NCBI GenBank assembly: GCA_033398695.1
Contig: JAWKAU010000217.1
Coordinates: 124,001-188,000 of the forward strand
Source of the DNA: Orobanche coerulescens
Taxonomy: Eukaryota; Streptophyta; Magnoliopsida; Lamiales; Orobanchaceae
Direction of reading: 5' to 3'
Length of the DNA: 64,000 nucleotides
In this document: positions 1 through 11,155 of the stretch, one piece after another
How the letters are laid out: each line of letters opens with the position of its first letter
Numbering within the stretch: position 1 is the first letter of the stretch
Translations under genes and position numbers: made by a program
Notes under the pieces: model-generated
Database searches by the model: none
What the model was told of the DNA's origin: nothing
The model's input: the letters and a program-made list of their open reading frames with translations, nothing else

Positions 1-265
1 TGTCTCCTGTTATCCTCGTGGTGCTGCTTGTCCCATCGCCGTCTGCATGCGGTCGACTACCCGGGCGAATGGTTTATTCGCGCCACCACTGCTGAAGCAC
101 TCCCGCATGTTAGGATTTGCGTCGTCATTCGCCGATCCTTGCCGCCTCCAAAATGAGAATCGGTTCGACTAGCCGATAGTGCAGGGTAGTTGCGGAATCC
201 TCCTGTCTCACGTTACCCCGTCCGCGTCCACGACCGCGTCCGCGTCCACGTCCTCCTCTCAACAT
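1..265 (-). pseudogene. R1 gag N-terminal remnant
   Basis: This is the N-terminal part of a Ty3/gypsy Gag, read leftward from an ATG at 265 and cut by the window edge. It aligns closely with the R3 gag at about 11511-11780, including the Arg-Gly-rich tract just after the start (roughly 205-262). Several 1-2 nt deletions relative to R3 (for example near 30, 60-100 and 110-190) break the frame, so no long ORF survives. In this family Gag forms the virus-like particle that packages element RNA. The rest of the element lies outside the window to the left. The identity rests on similarity to R3; the domain itself is not complete here. Confidence 0.8.
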
Positions 266-510
266 ACTGTAAACACAATTCCTCAATATCCAGGACAAGG
301 TTTACGAAATAAAGCCCGTCAATACTCACAAAACAGTAATTAAGTAAAACGGTAGTATAAGAGATTAAGAGACTTACAACCACGGTCCACATGACGACTT
401 TTGGCGGAACAGTGATGTTACGAACAACTCGTAAATCAATAACGTAAACAGACCCAACTTAAGACCCGACTGCCAAGATATCCATAAATCTTAGCTCCGA
501 TATCATATTC
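266..510 (-). other. R1 5' leader with degenerate primer-binding site
   Basis: This is the untranslated stretch between the R1 LTR and gag. On the minus strand the sequence next to the LTR (494-505) reads TGATATCGGAGC, the initiator-Met tRNA primer site with a G-to-A change in the invariant TGG. The same site in R3 is TGGTATCGGAGC. No coding capacity is seen. Confidence 0.75.
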
Positions 511-997
511 TGTAACACCCCGAGATATTCGGAATAATTACAGCGCCGTAAACCCTTTTAGTAAGGATTTACAAGGCTAATTTTAAAAGAAATGTAAATA
601 TAAGACATCAACATCACGGAAATTCAAGTTTACAAAACCGTTCAACTGGTTCAACGAGTAATTAATACAACCATATCGAAATTATATTAATACGACACGC
701 GTACTCGAGTACTGAAATCAAAACAAGAAAACAAATCACCAACAACAACAAACATCACTGAACCCCTTCGTCGTCACGTCGGTACTGTGGCTGTTTCCCT
801 GCTCCTCGACTACCTGAACATCAAAACAAATGTCCACCCCCGAAGGGGTTAGCAAAACGATGCTAGTACAAGTATCATTTAAACGAATCAAATATGCATC
901 AACAATACATAACATGATACACCACACGGACTTCCGCTACCGGAATCCGACAATGCGAATCCACATGATTCCATTAACACAGCAAGGGTATTCCAAT

Positions 998-1159
998 GAT
1001 CTAGCGCCCTCAGCATAGATCCCAAGATGATCCCGTCGGAGCAACACGAGGTGGAAATAACCCGTCCAATGATCCAGCGCCCTCAGCCTAGATCCCAAGA
1101 TGATCCCGTCGGACCAACACGAGGTGGACATCCGATCCAGCGCCCTCAGCATAGATCGT
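998..1159 (-). repeat. R1 LTR tandem module (three copies)
   Basis: Three imperfect copies of a unit containing GATCCAGCGCCCTCAGC and GATCCCGTCGG start at 998, 1071 and 1134. The spacing is 73 then 63 bp. The same module is found in the R3, R4 and R6 LTRs, downstream of the putative promoter, so it would lie in the transcribed R/U5 part. Confidence 0.8.
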
Positions 1160-1643
1160 ACAACGTACACACACACAACTCATGCATACACATATGCGAA
1201 ATCATTATGTTCATCAACATGAACATACAAACACTAGATAACGAATATCATGACAATTCAACGAAATAAATCTCATGTTCAACAACATGAATAATCACAC
1301 GAATGCTCAAAATACCAATATTAACATATTACAATACTTGCCTCGAAGATGGCAAGAACTAAACACTTCAATGATCTCAACACACTCGAAGGTCGCCTCC
1401 TTCGATCAACGTAGCAAGCTCGAACCTCAAAGTAGTGAAGAACACGGAGGAAATCGAAGCAATCCAACGTCGAAGGCTCGAACACCAATTCTCAATGATC
1501 TACAACCTTCACACGAGCTAGGATGCTGATATGAAGTGTTTAGGATGTAGGAAGTTATACTCTAAGTATAAGAATTCGGATGAGGGAGAAGAAAGGACTG
1601 AAAATACGAAAAGGATGCTGTCCTATTTATAGGAAATGATTAT

Positions 1644-1938
1644 TAGCGCACGCTAGTCCCTGCTCGTAGCATGCGCTAACATCTTACTGACTTCACTGTA
1701 CTCAGCACTTAGCGTGCGCTATTCACATGCCTGTAGCGTGCGCTAAGGCGTTGACTTGGATTTTCCCGAAAGCCGTCCAGGTTCATCCCGACACAATCCG
1801 ACCAAGATTCTCGGCCTGATCTCACCTACCGCACATCTCAATCAAATTGACCATGCATAGCGTGCGCTAATGTTACTTTGTAGCGTGCGCTATGGATCCA
1901 TGTTAGCGTACGCTACACATAGCCGATAGCGTGCGCTA
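1644..1938 (-). promoter_or_regulatory. R1 U3 palindrome cluster (TAGCG-NN-CGCTA)
   Basis: Repeated 12-mers of the form TAGCGNNCGCTA lie on the upstream side of the TATA-like CCTATTTATAGG at about 1622-1633. This is the same placement as in R3 and R4. A regulatory role is inferred from position and repetition only. Confidence 0.5.
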
Positions 1939-2089
1939 CATGCGCAGAATTACAATTTTTAAATCACATTCATGAAATCATACGCTCAACAACATCGGAT
2001 TATGAAATACGGAGAATAGTATCAGACAAAAGTACAAACATTACAATATCACAAGTTCCAGATACATATCAGAAATCTCGGGTATTACA

Positions 2090-2555
2090 TAGCGTGCGCT
2101 AACTCTATCCCAATAGCGTGCGTTAACTCCAATTGTTAGCGTGCGCTAGCTAAATATCTGTTGCCCAGTACTGGAATCCAGAAACCGTCTGTCCTCTGAT
2201 CTGACCTCGGTAGCGTGCGCTACAACCAATATTTAGCGTGCGCTACTACACCGTTTGCGTACGCTAAATATCACTCATAGCGTGCGCTATGAATTAATCC
2301 AGTGCAGTCCAGTAGCCACTGGACTCAACCTGATCCGTCCTTAGCGCGCGCTACAGCAATTATTAGCGTGCGCTACTACAACCCACTAGCGCGCGCTACT
2401 TACCACTCGTAGCGTGCGCTACTTATAACTCACCTGCAGTCCAGTACCTTCTGGACTGCAGCCAGGGTAACATTAGCGTGCGCTAATGCTGAGTGGTAGC
2501 GTGCGCTACCTGTACTCAATTAGCGCGCGCTAGAAAGAGTACGTAGCGTGCGCTA
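2090..2555 (-). promoter_or_regulatory. R2 palindrome cluster, about 15 copies
   Basis: About fifteen 12-mers TAGCGNNCGCTA (NN mostly TG, sometimes CG or TA) occur at roughly 22-24 bp spacing, in groups separated by longer gaps, up to the last copy at 2544-2555. This is the densest such cluster in the window. It combines the palindrome core of R3/R4 with an LTR end of R5/R7/R8 type. Confidence 0.55.
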
Positions 2556-2770
2556 CTCTTCACGCACAGCCCATAATGAAAATGACAATGATGATAAACA
2601 CGGCACGAAACTCCAATTAGATTAGTGATGAACGACGATTGATACACAATACAATTACTCTGAACGATGAATACCATGATTGAATATGAGTGACAAATGA
2701 TCATTAACGAGTGAAATTACTGAATGATAAATACTGAATGATAATTACTGAATTACAACCGGGTATTACA
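2090..2770 (-). mobile_element. R2: terminal fragment of another LTR, host of R1
   Basis: The segment ends at 2770 with ACCGGGTATTACA. In reverse complement it begins TGTAATACCCGGTTGTAATTC, the same LTR start seen in R7 (44556, 51478) and close to R5 and R8. R1 is inserted into it at 2089/2090. The 163-bp satellite resumes at 2771. Only this U3 part is in the window, so the element it belongs to and its target-site duplication cannot be established. Confidence 0.75.
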
Positions 2771-4765
2771 TCAGAATCGAACGAATTTCTACCAGAATGC
2801 TCCTACATGTGATCTAAGATTGTTTATGCAGTCTTTCTCGAATGAACTATCACCAAATGGTCGGAATTTGAGCTTCTTTTTACGGTTTTATACATTATTT
2901 TTGGTGCTCAATTTTCGTAACCGAAAAATTGTTTCAGAATTGGACGAATTTCTACCAGAATGCTCCTACATGTGATATAATATTGTTCATGCAGTCTTTC
3001 TCGAATGAACAATCATTAAATGATCGGAATTTGAGCTTCTTTTTACGGTTTTATACATTATTTTTGGTGCTCAATTTTCGTGACCGAAAAATTGTTTCAG
3101 AATCGGACGTATTTCTACCAGAATGCTCCTACATGTGATATAATATTGTTCATGCAGTTTTTGTCGACTGAACTATCATTAAATGATCGGAATTTGAGCT
3201 TATTTTTACGGTTTTATACAATATTTTTGGTGCTCAATTTTCGTAACCGAAAAATTGTTTCAGAATCGGACGAATTTCTACCAGAATGTTCCTACATGTG
3301 ATATAAGATTTTCCATGCAGTCTTTCTCGAATGAAATATCATTAAATGATCGGAATTTGAGTTTTTTTTTACGGTTTTATACATTATTTTTGGTGCCCAA
3401 TTTTCGTAACCGAAAAATAATTTCCGAATCGGACGAATTTCTACCAGAATGCTCCTACATGTGATATAAGATTGTTCATGCAGTCTTTCTCGAATGAACT
3501 ATCACCAAATGGTAGGAATTTGAGCTTCTTTTTACGGTTTTATACATAGTTTTTGGTGCTCAATTTTCGTAACCGAAAAATTGTTTTAGAATCGGATGAA
3601 TTTCTACCAGAATACTCCTACATGTTATCTAAGATTGTTTATGCAGCCTTTCTCGAATGAACTATCACCAAATGGTCGGAATTTGAGCGTTTTTTTACGG
3701 TTTTATACATAGTTTTTGGTGCTCAATTTTTGTAACCGAAAAATTGTTTCAGAATCGGACGAATTTCTACCAGAATGCTCCTACATGTGATATAATATTG
3801 TTCATGCAGTCTTTCTCGAATGAACAATCATTAAATGATCGGAATTTGAGCTTCTTTTTACGGTTTTATACATTATTTTTGGTGCTCAATTTTCGTAACC
3901 GAAAAATTGTTTCAGAATCGGACTAATTTTTACCATAATGCTCCTACATGTGATATAAGATTGTTCATGCAGTCTTTCTCGAATGAACTATCACTAAATG
4001 ATCGGAATTTGAGCTTCTTTTTATGGTTTTATACATTATTTTGGTGCCCAATTTTCGTAACCGAAAAATTGTTTCAGAATCGGACTAATTTCTACCAGAA
4101 TGTTCCTACATGTGATATAAGATTGTTCATGCAGTCTTTCTCGAATGAACTATCACCAAATGATCGGAATTTGAGCTTCTTTTTACGGTTTTATACATTA
4201 TTTTTGGTGCCCAATTTTCGTAACCGAAAAATTATTTCAGAATCGGACGAATTTCTACCAGAATGCTCCTACATGTGATATAAGATTGTTCATGCAGTCT
4301 TTCTCGAATGAACTATCACCAAATGGTCCGAATTTGAGCGTCTTTTTATGGTTTTATACATAGTTTTTGGTGCTCAATTTTCGTAACCGACAAATTGTTT
4401 TAGAATCGGACGAATTTCTACCAGAATGCTACTACATGTGATCTAAGATTGTTCATGTAGTCTTTCTCGAATGAACTATCACCAAATGGTCGGAATTTGA
4501 GCGTCTTTTTACGATTTTATACATAGTTTTTGGTGCCCAATTTTCGCAATCGAAAAATTATTTCGGAATCAGACGAATTTATACCAAAATGATCCTACAT
4601 GTGATGTAAGATTGTTCATGCAGTCTTTCTCGAATGAACTATCACCAAATGGTCGGAATTTGAGCGTCTTTTTACGGTTTTATACATAGTTTTTGGTGCC
4701 CAATTTTTGTAACCGAAAAATTATTTCGGAATCAGACGAATTTATACCAAAATGATCCTACATGT
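2771..4765. repeat. 163-bp satellite, block 1 (about 12 monomers)
   Basis: The motif TCCTACATGT recurs at 2801, 2964, 3127 and 3290, giving an exact 163-bp period. Monomers are AT-rich and differ by scattered substitutions. Two linked variants alternate: one has TTTCTACCAGAATGC then GATATAAG, the other TTTATACCAAAATGA then GATGTAAG. The open frames of 60-120 codons are a by-product of the monomer lacking stops in one frame. The period is not a multiple of three, so no repeat protein could be read through. Confidence 0.97.
4761..4765. other. R3 target-site duplication, left
   Basis: CATGT directly before the LTR, matched exactly at 14414-14418. It lies within the satellite motif TCCTACATGTGAT. 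Confidence 0.93.
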
Positions 4766-5251
4766 TGTAACACCCCGAGATATTCGGAATAATTACAGCA
4801 CCGTAAACCCTATAAGAAAGGATTTACAAGGCTAAATAAAAGAAATGTAAATATAAGACATCAATACCACGGAAATTCAAGTTTACAAAACCGATTCAAC
4901 TGGTTCAACGAGTAATTAATACAACCATATCGAAAAGATATTAATAATACATTCGTACTCGAGTACTGAAAATGAATCAAGAAGACAATCAAAAGCAATG
5001 ACAAACATCACTGAACCCCTTCGTCGTCACATCGGTACTGTGGCTGTTTCCCCGCTCCTCGGCTACCTGAACATCAAAACAAATGTCCACCCCCGAAGGG
5101 GTTAGCAAAACGATGCTAGTACAAGTATCATATTAAACAATTCGAATATGCATCAACAATACATAACAAGATACACCACACGGACTTTCGCTACCGGAAT
5201 CCGACAATGCGAATCCACAAGATTCCATTAACACAGCAAGGGTATTCCAAT

Positions 5252-5412
5252 GATCCAGCGCCCTCAGCATAGATCCCAAGATGATCCCATCGGACCAACA
5301 CGAGGTGGAAATAACCCGTCCAATGATCCAGCGCCCTCAGCCTAGATCCCAAGATGATCCCGTCGGACCAACACGAGGTGGACATCCGATCCACCGCCCT
5401 CAGCATAGATCG
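5252..5412 (-). repeat. R3 3' LTR tandem module (three copies)
   Basis: Three copies of the GATCCAGCGCCCTCAGC module, as in R1 at 998-1159 and in the R3 5' LTR at 12504-12664. Confidence 0.8.
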
Positions 5413-5782
5413 CACAACAAACACAAACACAACTCATGCATACATATAGGCCAGATCGCCATGTCTATCAACATGAACATACAAACACTAGCTAACGAAT
5501 ATCATGACAATTTAACGAAATAAATCTCATGTTCGACAACATGAATAATCATATGCATGCTCAAAATACCAATATTAACATATTATGATACTTGCCTCGA
5601 AGATGGCAAGAACGAAACACTTCAATGATCTCAACACACTCGAAGGCCGCCTCCTTCGATCAACGTAGCAAGCTCGAACCTTAACAAAAGAAATGATATA
5701 CAAATCATCTCAAGTCGAACGATTGCCTAACAATTCGGTCTACGGCCCAAAAGCTCAAAATATGCAATCTGCCTGAACCACT

Positions 5783-5984
5783 TAGCGTACGCTACGTACT
5801 CTACGTAGCGTGCGCTAAGCTACTGTTAGCGACGCTATCGTCTAAGTCTAGCGACGCTAGCCATGTATCGACAGCTCGCCACCAATCGACTGATCGATAA
5901 CATAATGTACGTTACATACCAAACGTAGCGTGCGTTAACTTATTCCCGATAGCGCACGTTAACTTACGTATGTTAGCGTGCGCT
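5783..5984 (-). repeat. R3 3' LTR palindrome cluster, distal
   Basis: Several TAGCGNNCGCTA-type 12-mers, some degraded to TAGCGACGCTA or ending GTTA. This cluster is absent from R1 because of its LTR deletion. Confidence 0.6.
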
Positions 5985-6671
5985 AACCGTGCATGGCGAC
6001 ACACCGTAGAAAGCTGGATCTAATGGTGATGAACTCATGAATTCTATGGTGATAATACATGTCATCCCGTGCATACCATGCTCATAAGGTTTTGTGAAAG
6101 TTCTATACGGATTAAACGACTACGAGATACAAGGTTACGTATAATCATTACTACACCATAATTCATCTAGATCTTCAAGGAATATCCTAAGTTCAATCCG
6201 TTATATGTCCCAAAACGTATGATTCCTTTAAGTAAAGGTATAAGAACTTGAAAATCTCCATATACTGATCACAAATCGGTTTGAAGCTTCAGAATATGCT
6301 AGGAGTTCAAACACTAAAAAGGTTCAAAGGATTATACGAAGAATAAGTGCCGAAACGTCAAAAAATCCTTCTTATACGTGATGATTTGACTATTAACGAA
6401 TTAACTGACTAGATAAGCATGATGAAACGTCCTTCAGAATACTACTAATATTGGCGAAGAATCACTTACCTCAAAGTAGCGAAGAACACGAAGGAACTTG
6501 AAGAAAATCCAACACCGAGAGCTTGAACACCAATCCCCAAAGATCTACAATCTTCAAACTCGAGCTAGGAGGATGATATGAGTGGTTTGAGGAGGGAGGA
6601 AGTAACTCTCTGAGCTCAAAAATTCGGATTTGGGAAAGTGGAAAATATCTGAAAATGAAAAAGTATGCTGT

Positions 6672-6683
6672 CCTATATATAGG
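6672..6683 (-). promoter_or_regulatory. R3 3' LTR TATA-like box
   Basis: CCTATATATAGG, a perfect palindrome containing a plant-type TATA core. It lies about 450 bp from the U3 end with the palindrome cluster directly upstream in element orientation. The start site is not mapped. Confidence 0.6.
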
Positions 6684-6693
6684 AAATGGTTAT

Positions 6694-6975
6694 TAGCGCG
6701 CGCTAGTCCCTAATCGTAGCGTGCGCTAACGGCCATACGAAGCCTACTGACTATACTGTACTCAGCCTTTAGCGTGCGCTACCCTCATGTGAGTAGCGTG
6801 CGCCAACGCGTTAACTTGGCTTTTTCCCGAAAGCCGTCCAGGTTCATCCCGACATAATCCGACCAAAATCCTCAGCCGATCTCACCTACCACCCTGTCTT
6901 AATCATGCTGACTACGTATAGCGCGCGCTAAGGTCATGCACAGCGTACGCTACACATAGTCGATAGCGTGCGCTA
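6694..6975 (-). promoter_or_regulatory. R3 3' LTR palindrome cluster upstream of TATA
   Basis: Copies of TAGCGNNCGCTA, including perfect palindromes with CG centres, begin about 10 bp upstream of the TATA-like box (leftward transcription). This is a candidate enhancer-like array. Confidence 0.5.
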
Positions 6976-7125
6976 CATGCGCAGAATCACAATTTACATC
7001 ACATTCCTGAAATCATACGCTCAACAACATCGGATTATGAAACACGGAGAATAATACTCAGATAAAAGTGCAACAATTACAATGTCCCAAGTTCTAAATA
7101 CATAACAGAAATCTCGGGTATTACA

Positions 7126-7141
7126 TCCTTCCTCCCTAAAA
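7126..7141 (-). other. R3 polypurine tract
   Basis: On the minus strand the bases next to the 3' LTR read AGGGAGGAAGGA. This is a purine run of the kind that primes plus-strand DNA synthesis, directly abutting the LTR. Confidence 0.8.
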
Positions 7142-7160
7142 AGAAGTTTCGTCCCAAAAC

Positions 7161-8492
7161 TTAAGATGAAAACAACTCCGGATATCTAGTCTTCATACTG
7201 TCCTCCGTTTCCCAAGTGGCCTCTTCAACTCCGTGTCGCGACCATTGTACTTTAACCAAGTGTATTGGTTTATTCCTCAACTGTTTGATCTGACTCTCAA
7301 GTATCTTGATTGGTCTCTCCTCGAAGGTGCCATCATTAGCTATCTCGATCTCATCGAAGTCAATGATATGACTGGGATCTAGTACATACTTCCGCAATTG
7401 GGATACGTGAAACACATTGTGAACGTGACTCAGCGATGGCGGTAAGGCCAACCTGTATGCTAAATCTCCAACTCTCTCGAGGATCTCGAATGGTCCGATA
7501 TATCTCGGACTTAGCTTACCTTTTTTCCCAAAACGGAAAATCCCTCGTGTAGTAGATACCTTCAATAGTACATGTTCCCCAACGTCGAACTCTAGAGGAT
7601 GACGACGTACGTCTGCATAAGACTTTTTTCGACTCTGGGCAGTCAACAGTCTTTCTCGAATCAAAGCTATCTTCTCTTGAGTCTGAATTATCAATTCCGG
7701 TTCCATTCCGATCAAATCCGAAGAATCATCCCAACACAGGGGTGATCGGCATCTTCTCCCATACAAAGCTTGAAATGGTGCCATCTTAATAGAAGCATGC
7801 GAACTATTATTGTAAGTGAATTCAATCAACGGCAAATGAACTTCCCAATCAATCGACCAATCTAAGGCACAAGCTCTAAGCATGTCTTCTACTATTTGTA
7901 TAGTCCTTTCGGACTGACCGTCCATTTGGGGATGATAAGCTGTGCTAAAGTTGAGCTCAGTCCCCAAGGCCCTGTGAACTGCCTTCCAGAAATGTGACAC
8001 GAAGCGACCAACTCGATCCGAAATAATGGTCTTCGGCGTCCCATGCAATCTGACTATCTCCGCAATAAATACTCGCGCCAATCTCTCGGGTCCCCATGTA
8101 TCCTTAATTCCTAGGAAATGAGCCAACTTGGTTAGTCGATCAACTATAACCCAAATCATGTTCATTCCCGTTCTAGTCCTTGGCATACTGGTGATGAAAT
8201 CCATCGAGATATCCTCCCACTTCCACTCAGGGATCGGGAGCGGCTTTAACATTCCGGCAGGTCGCTGATGTTCAATATTAACCTGCTGACAAGTCAAACA
8301 CTTCGAGACGTACTCTGCTACGTCCTTCTTCATATTCCCCCACCAGAAGTTTTGTTTTAAATCCTTATACATCTTACTGCTGCCCGGGTGAATAGAATAG
8401 GGCGCGTTGTGAGCTTCCTTTAGAATAGTCCGTCTCAATTCATCATTATCGGGAACACAAAGTCGGCTCTGAAATCTCAAAACTCCATCATC
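7161..8492 (-). pseudogene. R3 integrase with GPY/F module and chromodomain
   Basis: A 439-codon open stretch ends at a natural stop (7161-7163) 20 bases from the polypurine tract. In order it shows an H2C2 zinc-binding region (HNAPYSIH, then CLTC); the catalytic core with all three acidic residues visible (MDFIT, SDRVGRF, SERTIQ); a GPFEIL GPY/F module; the HNVFHVSQL motif; and a chromodomain-like tail with VKVQW and EEATWE. The integrase inserts element cDNA into chromosomes. Chromovirus chromodomains are known to bind methylated histone H3, which fits location in heterochromatin. It continues the frame of 8493-8900 but is cut off from it by one stop at 8493-8495, where relatives have His. 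This is the best-preserved domain of R3. Confidence 0.93.
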
Positions 8493-8916
8493 TTATATCA
8501 CGAATCCTGGGGCCTTTCCTTTCTTTGCTTCGTCACATAACCGAAGGATCAGAGAATCGTTCAACTGCTTAGATTTGATTTCCTCGACTAGTGACGAAGT
8601 CAGTTCCATAACATATAGTTGCCCTTGAATTCCTGGTGCCCATACTTCAATACCTTCACGGATCAGTTCTCGTTGAATGCTGGTTTGGGACGTAAGTGCT
8701 TCCAACACTCGAAGAGAAACAGGTTTACGGCTCAATGCATCGGCTACAACGTTTGCTTTCCCCGAATGATAGAGGATCTCCAAGTCGAAATCCTTGATCA
8801 ATTCTAGCCACCTTCTCTGCCTCATGTTTACTTCTTTCTGACTGAAAATGTACTTGAGGCTCTTATGATTTGTAAAGGTCTGACAATGAGTGCCGTACAA
8901 ATAATGTCTCCAAATT
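8493..8916 (-). pseudogene. R3 RNase H C-terminus and linker to integrase
   Basis: The open stretch reads from the end of RNase H ([11 protein letters not shown], then [15 protein letters not shown], then ADALSRK) into the spacer before integrase. It is in a different frame from the RNase H piece upstream. The shift comes from one extra base in an A/T run at 8915-8919 (plus-strand TTTTT), where related copies have one fewer. The [11 protein letters not shown] region is therefore scrambled. The DALSRK motif is a reliable end marker for Ty3/gypsy RNase H. Confidence 0.88.
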
Positions 8917-9264
8917 TTTCAAGGCAAAAAATACAGCTGCTAACTCCAGATCATGAGTCGGGTAATTTACTTCGTACGGTTTCAACTGCCGAGAAGCATA
9001 GGCAATTACCTTATCCTTTTGCATCAACACACATCCCAGACCCTGATTTGAAGCGTCGCTGTAAACCATGAATCCATCAGTTCCATCTGGCAATGCTAAT
9101 ATAGGTGCTGTCGTCAGTCTCTTCTTAAGTTCATCAAAACCAGCTTGGCATTTCTCATCCCACGTGAACTTTTGAGTTTTCTGTAACAGCTGAGTGAGCG
9201 GACGAGCAATTTTGGAAAACCCCCCTACAAAACGGCGGTAATATCTAGCGAGTCCTAAGAAGCT
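8917..9264 (-). pseudogene. R3 RNase H N-terminal part
   Basis: In the same frame as the RT upstream, this region reads from [12 protein letters not shown] (RT connection) through the RNase H start [14 protein letters not shown] with its catalytic Asp, to THDLELAAV with the conserved Asp and Glu. RNase H removes the RNA strand of the RNA-DNA hybrid. An in-frame TGA at 9265-9267 separates it from RT, where relatives have Arg. The frame is lost at the 8915-8919 homopolymer. Confidence 0.9.
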
Positions 9265-9783
9265 TCAGACTTCTTTCACGTTATTAGGAGCTTCCCATTC
9301 CAATATTGCTTCGACTTTCTTAGGGTCCACCTGAACTTCGTCAGCCGATATCACATGCCCAAGGAAAGTTACTTCCCTAAGCCAGAACTCACATTTGGAA
9401 AGCTTTGCATACAGCTGTTCCTTCCTCAAGGTGCTCAAAACCACACGCAAATGTTCGGCATGCTCCTCTGCGTCCTTCGAATATATCAAGATGTCATCAA
9501 TGAATACGACCACAAATTTATCCAAGTATTCCAAAAATACCCTATTCATCAATTGCATGAATACCCCAGGAGCATTGGTAAGTCCAAATGGCATCACTAC
9601 AAATTCATAATGCCCGTACCGGGATCTGAAATCAGATTTTGGTATATCCGATTCCTTAATTCTCAACTGATGGTATCCTGATCGCAAGTCAATCTTCGAG
9701 ACTACCCTTGCCCCTTGCAGTTGATCAAACAAGTCGTCGATCCGAGGTATAGGATACTTATTGTTGATCGTCATCTTGTTGAG
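9265..9783 (-). pseudogene. R3 reverse transcriptase, palm and thumb
   Basis: A 169-codon stretch carries the core RT signatures in order: [29 protein letters not shown] (with the first catalytic Asp), [17 protein letters not shown], and the catalytic FIDDILIYS. These are followed by KCEFWL and TFLGHVIS. The catalytic aspartates are present. It is bounded by in-frame stops at 9784-9786 (Glu GAG to TAG) and 9265-9267. RT copies the element RNA into cDNA in the particle. Without the stops it would be one frame with protease upstream and RNase H downstream. Confidence 0.94.
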
Positions 9784-10191
9784 CTATCTGTAATCAATAC
9801 ACAGTCGGAGGGATCCGTCTTTCTTCCGGACAAAGAGAACGGGCGCTCCCCAAGGAGAAACGCTAGGTTGAATATAGCCCTTCTGTAACAATTCCTCCAA
9901 TTGCTTCTTGAGTTCATACATCTCGGTTGGCGCCATGCGGTATGGTGCTCTGGAAATAGGAGCTGCTCCACGCTCTAATTCGATAGTAAATTCCACTTCT
10001 CTCTGCGGAGGTAACCCAGGTAGTTCGTCAGGAAATACATCTGAGAACTTATTCACAACTGAAATAGACGAGAGCTCTACTCCTTCCTCTTTCCTCATGG
10101 CATAGCACCAAAGTCCATGACATCCTTGCTTCAGTAATTTCACGGCTTTCATTACTTTGATCAATATTCCCGAGCTTCCCGGTCTCCATCC
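9784..10191 (-). pseudogene. R3 protease-RT linker and RT fingers
   Basis: In frame with both neighbours, this region reads [17 protein letters not shown], the standard lead-in to Ty3/gypsy [13 protein letters not shown], a Leu-rich helix, [16 protein letters not shown] and LCIDYR of the RT fingers follow. It is closed upstream by a TGA at 10192-10194 (Trp in relatives) and downstream by a TAG at 9784. Confidence 0.92.
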
Positions 10192-10650
10192 TCAGAATAA
10201 GTGTTCAGATCCGTCATCAGCAATGATAGAAATGACTCTCTCTCGGTAATTCAGAATAGCTCCATAACGGTTGAGCCAATCGTCTCCGAGAAATAAATCG
10301 TCACTGTAGATGTCAACTACAATAAGATTCGATGGCCAATCTCTCCCTCCTATAGACACTGGAAAATCTCTAGCCTCTAGGGTCCCCACAATTCTCTCTC
10401 CACTCGGCAAACCCACAACATATGGTTCACAATCAAATAAGCACGAGATTTTTAAACGATTTACACAGTTCAATGATATGAAAGAATGTGTAGCTCCGGA
10501 ATCGAATAAAACACTAACTGGTTGCAAAAGGATCTGAATTGTACTGATGCAACGGAAGTGTTCGATCGTCGATTTCCTCATCTCGTACGGGCGCGGAGGA
10601 ACGGACCCAGACTGGATGTCTCTCTCTTCCCAATATTTTGAAGTGAAATC
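10192..10650 (-). pseudogene. R3 aspartic protease
   Basis: A retropepsin-like domain has an intact active-site motif LFDSGATHSFI at about 10,500-10,530. It is followed by the flap-region GLPSGERI, LIVVDIYSDD and the C-terminal LGDDWLNRYGAI. The protease would cleave the Gag-Pol polyprotein. Among the three elements whose protease is readable, this is the only one with the standard D-S/T-G triad; R8 has DLG and R7 DYG. The domain is open to the stop at 10192. Confidence 0.92.
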
Positions 10651-11155
10651 CACTCTGCGTGTCTGGTTCACACTCATCTCCTTTGGAATCGGCGCTGGAG
10701 TGCGAGTAACAAAGGATCTAGTAGCAACTCCACGAAAGCCGCACGGTGCCCTTCTTGTCCACAATCGTAACAAGTCACAGAAGATGCGGCAATCACATCG
10801 AATATGCCTGCTCGACCACAATTGTAGCATTTCTTTGATGCGTCCGAATCTTGATGTAGTCCGGAACTTCTTTCCACCCCTAGAAGGATGTGGAGGTTTC
10901 CTAGCCGAATAAAAGGAAGACCGGCCCTTGCGGGGCCCACCACTCTGTTTTACGAAAAGTTGCCTGGTCACCTTCTCGCTTCTTTGCCTCCACCGATTTT
11001 TCCACCGCCGCCTCTTTCATGTCGTAGCCGTTGCTTTGTCTTGATACTGCCGCAATGTAGTGCACTCGAATCCGACATGTATCTTGAATCTCCGCTTCAT
11101 CCGCATATCGAAATGAAAAATCTTTTCGCCTCCGTTCTGACCAAGTGTCGCACAC
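10651..11155 (-). pseudogene. R3 gag C-terminus with split zinc knuckles
   Basis: The C-terminal Gag region is spread over three frames. One frame (10674-10943) gives CYNCGRAG and CYDCGQEGH, two zinc-knuckle starts. The other (10192-10971) picks up HIRCDCRIFC. A 1-nt deletion near 10,800 therefore splits the first knuckle. A further shift near 11,120-11,160 disconnects this part from the main Gag. The zinc knuckles normally bind element RNA for packaging. Confidence 0.8.

Larger units (their letters stand above)
511..2089 (-). repeat. R1 5' LTR, internally deleted
   Basis: The LTR runs from TGTAACACCCC at 511 to GGGTATTACA at 2089 on the plus strand, and the element reads leftward. It is 1,579 bp, against 2,360-2,390 bp in R3. 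The missing part is one block of about 0.8 kb: the sequence jumps from the R3 equivalent of about 5,673 to that of about 6,470, and ACCT occurs at both sides of the junction. The deleted block carried the first cluster of TAGCG-type palindromes. The TATA region and second palindrome cluster remain. Confidence 0.88.
4766..7125 (-). repeat. R3 3' LTR
   Basis: 2,360 bp from TGTAACACCCC to GGGTATTACA. It matches the 5' LTR 12024-14413 along its length with few differences, so the insertion is fairly young. The differences bunch at CTG/CAG/CCGG-like spots, for example about 5,033-5,050 against 12,287-12,303 and 5,817-5,880 against 13,068-13,140. Confidence 0.95.

Noticed and set aside
1644..2555. 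TAGCG palindromes as terminal inverted repeats of small DNA transposons
   Set aside because: They are many short copies inside LTRs without flanking target duplications, and they keep the same position relative to the TATA box in several LTRs.
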